From Pseudoalteromonas piscicida (GTDB taxonomy: Bacteria; Pseudomonadota; Gammaproteobacteria; Enterobacterales; Alteromonadaceae), in NCBI RefSeq assembly GCF_000238315.3, contig NZ_CP011924.1:3680001-3744000 (forward strand): a stretch of 64,000 bases of DNA, read 5' to 3'. The notes beneath the pieces were generated by a model. It did not search any database and had not been told where the DNA came from. It worked only from the letters and a program-made list of their open reading frames with translations. Below are positions 59,938 to 64,000 of this stretch, piece by piece. Numbering within the stretch: position 1 is the stretch's first letter; the number at the start of each line of letters is the position of its first letter. Made by a program: the position numbers and the translations under genes.

Positions 59938-61257
59938 AGCTCTATAATTAAATACTCACGACGTAATGTTTGCACTATATATTACAAGGAACTTTAGTGA
60001 ACTATAATGAAATATATTTTATTTTTCTCCCCCAAATTACTGAAAGCACACTGTACTTAACGCCATTGCAAAAGTCAGCGGATAGAAATTTTGAGTTTGA
60101 ACGTTTAGTTTGGGGTCAAGAGCCTCTATTTTTCGAAAATGGATACAAGGACGAAGACTTAAAATCAGGTGTCAAAAGAGCAATATCTAGCGTTATGCTC
60201 GATACGACGATCCCAATCATAAGTAGAAATATATGGGAGAAGCTTAAGTTTTTTGATTTTAAAGGAATGCAATTTTATCCCGCTGTTTATATCGATGATG
60301 ATGGTCACTATCACGAGCAATATTGGTGCATGAACTTCTGGGAAAGGTTGGATTGCCTAGATAGGAAGAGATCAAAATTTTCAAAGACAACATTAAAGAA
60401 GCTCAAAGTGAACCCGGACGCAGATGACTTAACGACCTACAAGTACAGCCTTGATAGTGATGTATTAGATAAAATTCCAGAAGAAGAGCGGCTGATTTTT
60501 AAAATGGAGCCCGATGATATGGGTTATGTCTTTGTCCATCAAAAAATTGCAGATATCTTTTTTGAGGAGAAGGCGACTGGCGTTAACTTAGTCAAAGTAT
60601 CTGACTTTGAAGAGGGGATGCAGTTTTAAAGCTCTATAATTAAATACTCACGACGTAATGTTTGCACTATATATTACAAGGAACTTTAGTGAACTATAAT
60701 GAAATATATTTTATTTTTCTCCCCCAAATTACTGAAAGCACACTGTACTTAACGCCATTGCAAAAGTCAGCGGATAGAAATTTTGAGTTTGAACGTTTAG
60801 TTTGGGGTCAAGAGCCTCTATTTTTCGAAAATGGATACAAGGACGAAGACTTAAAATCAGGTGTCAAAAGAGCAATATCTAGCGTTATGCTCGATACGAC
60901 GATCCCAATCATAAGTAGAAATATATGGGAGAAGCTTAAGTTTTTTGATTTTAAAGGAATGCAATTTTATCCCGCTGTTTATATCGATGATGATGGTCAC
61001 TATCACGAGCAATATTGGTGCATGAACTTCTGGGAAAGGTTGGATTGCCTAGATAGGAAGAGATCAAAATTTTCAAAGACAACATTAAAGAAGCTCAAAG
61101 TGAACCCGGACGCAGATGACTTAACGACCTACAAGTACAGCCTTGATAGTGATGTATTAGATAAAATTCCAGAAGAAGAGCGGCTGATTTTTAAAATGGA
61201 GCCCGATGATATGGGTTATGTCTTTGTCCATCAAAAAATTGCAGATATCTTTTTTGA
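59776..61257 (+). repeat. Perfect tandem duplication, 692-bp period, within the immunity array
   Basis: Bases 59776-60565 equal 60468-61257 with an offset of 692. The first mismatches at the edges are 59775 versus 60467 (G/A) and 60566 versus 61258 (G/A). The unit spans the 3' end of one gene, the spacer and most of the next, so it adds exactly one whole immunity gene. I compared the two copies by eye and saw no differences inside. Confidence 0.9.
59997..60629 (+). CDS. Imm11/DUF1629-like immunity protein, copy 5 (identical to copy 6)
   Basis: I choose the GTG at 59997, six bases after AAGGA, giving 210 residues that begin NYNEIYFIFLPQITESTL and align with the start of copy 2. An ATG 27 bases upstream has no ribosome site and would add a leader absent from other copies. 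It has the core YWCMNFWERLDCLDRKRS and the DADDLTTYKYSLDSDVLDKI end type. The protein is identical to copy 6, with no base differences seen across the duplicated unit. This is a very recent copy. Confidence 0.75.
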   Translation: MNYNEIYFIFLPQITESTLYLTPLQKSADRNFEFERLVWGQEPLFFENGYKDEDLKSGVKRAISSVMLDTTIPIISRNIWEKLKFFDFKGMQFYPAVYIDDDGHYHEQYWCMNFWERLDCLDRKRSKFSKTTLKKLKVNPDADDLTTYKYSLDSDVLDKIPEEERLIFKMEPDDMGYVFVHQKIADIFFEEKATGVNLVKVSDFEEGMQF

Positions 61258-61321
61258 AGAGAAGGCGACAGGCGTTAACTTAGTCAAAGTATCCGACTTT
61301 GAAGAAGGGATGCAGTTTTAG
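60689..61321 (+). CDS. Imm11/DUF1629-like immunity protein, copy 6 (identical to copy 5)
   Basis: The protein is the same as copy 5, 210 residues from the GTG at 60689, 692 bases further on. The DNA is identical up to 61257. After that the last ~60 bases and the following spacer (GTTAGTCATTAGACTAC) match the copy-3 type rather than copy 5, although the protein is unchanged. This marks the right edge of the duplication and points to crossover between paralogues. Confidence 0.75.
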   Translation: MNYNEIYFIFLPQITESTLYLTPLQKSADRNFEFERLVWGQEPLFFENGYKDEDLKSGVKRAISSVMLDTTIPIISRNIWEKLKFFDFKGMQFYPAVYIDDDGHYHEQYWCMNFWERLDCLDRKRSKFSKTTLKKLKVNPDADDLTTYKYSLDSDVLDKIPEEERLIFKMEPDDMGYVFVHQKIADIFFEEKATGVNLVKVSDFEEGMQF

Positions 61322-61361
61322 TTAGTCATTAGACTACGTTAAATAAATAGCTGGCAGTGCA

Positions 61362-61997
61362 ATGGCAAGAGATTTTAACGACCAATATTACATCATTTTA
61401 AAAAAGTATAGCGAAGTAACATTGCACCTTACAGCTTTGCAAAAGTCGGCGGATAGAGACTTTGAATTTGAGCGGTTAATTTGGGGAGAAGAGCCTCTTT
61501 TCTTTGAAAATAGCTACAAACAAGAAGATATCAAAAGAAATATCAAAAGGCCTATCCCAACCGTTATGCTAAACATGGTGACTCCTATAATTAGTAGCCA
61601 AATTAGAGAGCGGCTAAAATTTTTTAATTTTGTCGGGATGCAGCTATATCCAGCTGTGTACATTGACGATGGTGGTAACTATCACGAAGACTATTGGTGC
61701 ATGAACTTTTGGCAAGAGCTGGATTGTTGGGATAGAGAAAAGTCTAAAACAGAGAAAGCGACGAAAGAAGAATTGGCAGATCCATACTTTATGTCGAGAA
61801 TCGACGTTTATAAATACCACTTAGATAGTGAAGTCTTGGATAAAATCCCAGAAGAAGAGCGCTTGATATTTAAACAAGCAGGTGGTCTGAAGTATGTCTT
61901 TGTCCATCAAAAAATTGCAGATATCTTTTTTGAGGAGAAGGCGACGGGCGTTAACTTAGTCAAAGTGTCCGATTTTGAAGAAGGGATGCAGTTTTAG
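61362..61997 (+). CDS. Imm11/DUF1629-like immunity protein, copy 7
   Basis: This 211-residue protein is the last gene of the array. The N-terminal 33 residues equal copy 3. The middle (SYKQEDIKRNIKRPIPTVML, NMVTPIISSQIRERL) is unique, and the C-terminus from YKYHLDSEVLDKIPEEERL onward equals copy 3. It has the core YWCMNFWQELDCWDREKS. A strong bidirectional terminator follows 20 bases later, so toxin and immunity genes probably form one transcript. Confidence 0.75.
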   Translation: MARDFNDQYYIILKKYSEVTLHLTALQKSADRDFEFERLIWGEEPLFFENSYKQEDIKRNIKRPIPTVMLNMVTPIISSQIRERLKFFNFVGMQLYPAVYIDDGGNYHEDYWCMNFWQELDCWDREKSKTEKATKEELADPYFMSRIDVYKYHLDSEVLDKIPEEERLIFKQAGGLKYVFVHQKIADIFFEEKATGVNLVKVSDFEEGMQF

Positions 61998-62016
61998 TTT
62001 TATATCTGAGTAGAAT

Positions 62017-62052
62017 AAAAAATAAAACCCGCGGGAGCGGGCTTTATTTTTT
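62017..62052. terminator. Bidirectional terminator closing the toxin-immunity array
   Basis: AAAAAATAAA plus CCCGC pairs with GCGGG plus TTTATTTTTT (one A-C mismatch) around a GGGA loop, a long stem with T-runs on both strands. It separates the plus-strand array from the minus-strand genes that follow and serves both. Confidence 0.88.
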
Positions 62053-62065
62053 ACAAGCTATTGCC

Positions 62066-62722
62066 CTATTTGGGTTCGCTTTCTAATTCCTCATCTGGCG
62101 TATCAGGGCGCTGTCGTTCGACAAAAATGGTAGCTAATATGGTGGTGACTACGCAGGAAAGTAAAATCGACTTTAGGATTTCGTAGTTATAGTATATTAA
62201 GCCCCAGCTCCAGAATTGTTTGGCAAAGCTTTCATCTACGCCGAAATGTTCTAAATTACGAATAATATTTTCACCGAAGGCCGCGAGGTCAACTAGAATA
62301 AACGCAAAGTAAATGCCATATAGGATAGGGTCTGCATGAGTCATATATATGGAACGCCAATTATCAGGTGCTGTGCGTCTAACATAACGAAGAGATAATC
62401 GAACGCGATATTTCATTATCATTAGGATTGTTAGATCAACAAGGAAATGGGATCCAAACATCAAAAGGTTGCCTTGAAAAGGTGGTAGTCCCATACTATT
62501 TAACGAAACAACGTAACTCACTAAACCATATTCTATAGCTGTCATTATTAACAGTAGTGCCACAATGTGCTTTATATTTTCATGGTTTTTAGCCATAAAG
62601 CAAAATATAATAATGCAGGCAAGCATTACAGTATCTGCATAATGATTGAAATGGATATAAATTACTGAAAGTGAAGCTGCAATTGCTGCACAGATAAGTA
62701 AAAAGATCCAAGATGTTCGCAT
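62066..62722 (-). CDS. Polytopic membrane protein of unknown function
   Basis: This 218-residue protein has about six predicted membrane helices (for example 5-24, 31-45, 52-72, 86-103, 133-150 and 182-202) and a charged C-terminal tail (ERQRPDTPDEELESEP). A basic loop with RVRLSLRYVRRTAPDNWRS lies between helices 4 and 5. I recognise no transporter or enzyme motif. TAAGGAAAT precedes the ATG. It lies 81 bases downstream of the repeat-protein gene on the same strand, so the two may be co-transcribed. It is not obviously part of the toxin locus, from which the terminator separates it. Confidence 0.65.
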   Translation of the reverse strand: MRTSWIFLLICAAIAASLSVIYIHFNHYADTVMLACIIIFCFMAKNHENIKHIVALLLIMTAIEYGLVSYVVSLNSMGLPPFQGNLLMFGSHFLVDLTILMIMKYRVRLSLRYVRRTAPDNWRSIYMTHADPILYGIYFAFILVDLAAFGENIIRNLEHFGVDESFAKQFWSWGLIYYNYEILKSILLSCVVTTILATIFVERQRPDTPDEELESEPK

Positions 62723-62803
62723 TTTATTTCCTTACAGTAAGCCCTATAACTTTCAGCTTTCGGTGGCTTAGTTTTAGATGCTAATAGTGATTGTAATTTT
62801 GGC

Positions 62804-63271
62804 CTATGGTTTTTCGGATGGTTCCAACTTCGGCTCATCTATTTTTGCGCCACCGGTTCCGCCGATGGTTTTTCTAATTTCATCAATACCTAAGACTGTA
62901 AAGTTGAAGGTACTAGCTTTTGCATCTGCGAATAGCACCCTAGGAGCATCACCTTTAGCTCCCCCAGCTCCGCCAAAAACTTGCTTAATATTACCGTCAG
63001 TTAAATAAACTCGGTCGGAAGCTGTAAATTTATTATGTGATTTTTTAACTTTAGGGTCATCAGCTTGTCCTCCTGTAGTGCCACCAATCACCTGATTAAC
63101 TGAGTCAGCACTAAGTGATGATTTTTTACTTGGCGCTACTGAGTCACTTTCGACTTTTGGGTCTTTTACTTTTGGCCCAAGCGATCCACAGGATACCCTG
63201 TTAGCTTGTTTTTGGGTAAGTGCTGTTAAAGTTACGAGCCGGTTAGCTATATTTTTTATAAAAAAGCGCAT
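62804..63271 (-). CDS. Four-repeat protein with double-glycine-like motifs (unknown function)
   Basis: This 155-residue protein consists almost wholly of four repeats of about 37 residues. The repeat anchors are L15, L53, L90 and L127 (spacing 38, 37, 37). Each repeat reads roughly L-[ST/G]-x5-7-[IV]-x-GG-x2-GG-x3-D-x-PK: SVNQVIGGTTGGQADDPKV, IKQVFGGAGGAKGDAPRV and IRKTIGGTGGAKIDEPKL, with a degenerate first copy, RVSCGSLGPKVKDPKV. The LSxxxxxxIxGG pattern resembles the double-glycine leader of peptide bacteriocins and RiPP precursors, but here it recurs in tandem. No peptidase-ABC or maturation enzyme is seen nearby. AAAGGA lies before the ATG. I do not recognise a family. Confidence 0.65.
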   Translation of the reverse strand: MRFFIKNIANRLVTLTALTQKQANRVSCGSLGPKVKDPKVESDSVAPSKKSSLSADSVNQVIGGTTGGQADDPKVKKSHNKFTASDRVYLTDGNIKQVFGGAGGAKGDAPRVLFADAKASTFNFTVLGIDEIRKTIGGTGGAKIDEPKLEPSEKP

Positions 63272-63428
63272 AATGACGTCCTTTCTAAGTTAAGTTTTGC
63301 GGTGTTTAGTTTCCACTCCACTTTACTCCTTAACAATAAAGTTGAAAACATCGTGTTGCAAATAGACCTTATTCGTAACTTTATTATTTGCCACTTTAAT
63401 GAGGGGCAATGAAAGTGCGCGTCTTTCA

Positions 63429-63779
63429 TTAGCCGTTATCCTCATTGCTTGGTTTGTTATTTCGCGGAGTTGGCGACTTGCGCCACAATTTGGCGTCGTC
63501 AATTTTGTCTCTTAAGGCAAGGATTTGTTCTCTAAGTGGATTAAGGTTGATACCGCAGGCGTCGCACCATACTTCAAAATATTCGTAGGGAAATTTGCTT
63601 ACGCCTTTTTCGTAGTTTTCATAAGTGCCACGCTCCACGCCGACCAAGTTAGCCATTTCTTGCGTGGTTTTGCCGGCGACTTTGCGCATGCGGCGCAGGT
63701 CGTCTCCTGTAAAGCGCTTATCAAATTTCCCCACCAACTCAATCCTTTTTGCCTGTCGCACTCGCGTCACAAACAGCAT
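63429..63779 (-). CDS. XRE-type helix-turn-helix regulator
   Basis: This 116-residue protein has a Cro/C1-type DNA-binding domain at about 23-80. FTGDDLRRMRKVAGKTTQEM leads into the turn, and ANLVGVERGTYENYEKG carries the recognition helix. A helical region and a basic/polar tail (KSPTPRNNKPSNEDNG) follow. AGGG lies just before the ATG. It is upstream of the repeat-protein gene on the same strand, with a 157-base gap that could hold its target operator. Its targets are unknown. Beyond it, 63780-64000 shows no gene, only a weak CTTCGC/GCGAAG inverted repeat at 63941-63964. Confidence 0.8.
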   Translation of the reverse strand: MLFVTRVRQAKRIELVGKFDKRFTGDDLRRMRKVAGKTTQEMANLVGVERGTYENYEKGVSKFPYEYFEVWCDACGINLNPLREQILALRDKIDDAKLWRKSPTPRNNKPSNEDNG

Positions 63780-64000
63780 CAGTCCCTATGTAGCCGGATG
63801 TATGCTATTTGTTTGTCTCTATTGTTCGCTTAACCAAGTTGCATTTTTGTATCTAAACCGTAAACGCGAGTCTATCGTAGAAAATTTCTTTTTCAAGAGT
63901 AGTCCGTCTAAAAATGAACATTTTGTTGCATTTAATTAATCTTCGCTCGATTTTTTAGGCGAAGCCTGAGATGAGTAACTCATTATTTAACTGAGGTGTT

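Noticed and set aside
59776..61257. CRISPR or site-specific cassette array
   Set aside because: The repeat unit is 692 bp and contains a whole gene, with no short repeats, cas genes or recombinase; tandem gene duplication explains it.

Overview
This window comes from a gammaproteobacterium of the Alteromonadales, most likely Pseudoalteromonas or a close relative. I infer this from protein resemblance (HemN, Dam, SpeD, RraA and HslUV are close to the enterobacterial/Vibrio forms), from small families typical of this order (DUF3802, DUF2970, a VC2487-type glycosyltransferase) and from the gene order. No database search was possible.

Layout. 1-1526: the end of an rRNA operon (23S 3' part, 5S, terminator) and a diverged duplication of hairpin DNA. 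1527-5962: hemN, a dCache chemoreceptor and an SDR-fold protein. 5954-14853: a histidine-utilisation region, with hutC-hutU-hutH on the minus strand, a divergent hutI followed by a degenerate GGDEF/EAL protein, and hutG downstream of rraA. HutC-type palindromic operators sit before hutU and between hutC and hutI. 15012-19411: a PAP2 phosphatase/glycosyltransferase pair, a second chemoreceptor and a small exported protein. 19414-24912: DUF971, hslU, hslV (with a sigma32-like promoter), ftsN and priA on the minus strand, with rpmE divergent. 25685-31245: a malic enzyme, metJ and metB-metL with a MetJ box. 31307-38749: mrcA divergent from the type IV pilus operon pilMNOPQ. 38900-45814: the aroK-aroB-damX-dam-rpe-gph-trpS superoperon, interrupted by two small reverse-strand genes. 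46000-54008: pabA, an HDOD protein, the arginine succinyltransferase genes astC-astA-astD, DUF3802, an OsmC-like protein and speD.

The accessory part is 54253-63779. A 786-residue LysM protein with a hydrophobic C-terminal segment and a terminal CxxC motif is followed, 11 bases later, by a separate AHH-motif nuclease-like toxin gene. The toxin gene overlaps the first of seven consecutive Imm11/DUF1629-like immunity genes. The array contains a perfect 692-bp tandem duplication (genes 5 and 6 encode identical proteins). The other copies are mosaics: a nearly invariant C-terminus, exchanged N-terminal blocks and divergent middles. This looks like a polymorphic toxin with an actively diversifying immunity bank. 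Beyond a strong bidirectional terminator lie a polytopic membrane protein, a protein made of four ~37-residue repeats resembling double-glycine leader motifs, and a small XRE regulator.

The rest is core metabolism and envelope biology: histidine and arginine catabolism, methionine synthesis under MetJ, shikimate synthesis, peptidoglycan synthesis and division (mrcA, ftsN, damX), type IV pili, chemotaxis, heat-shock proteolysis and polyamine synthesis.
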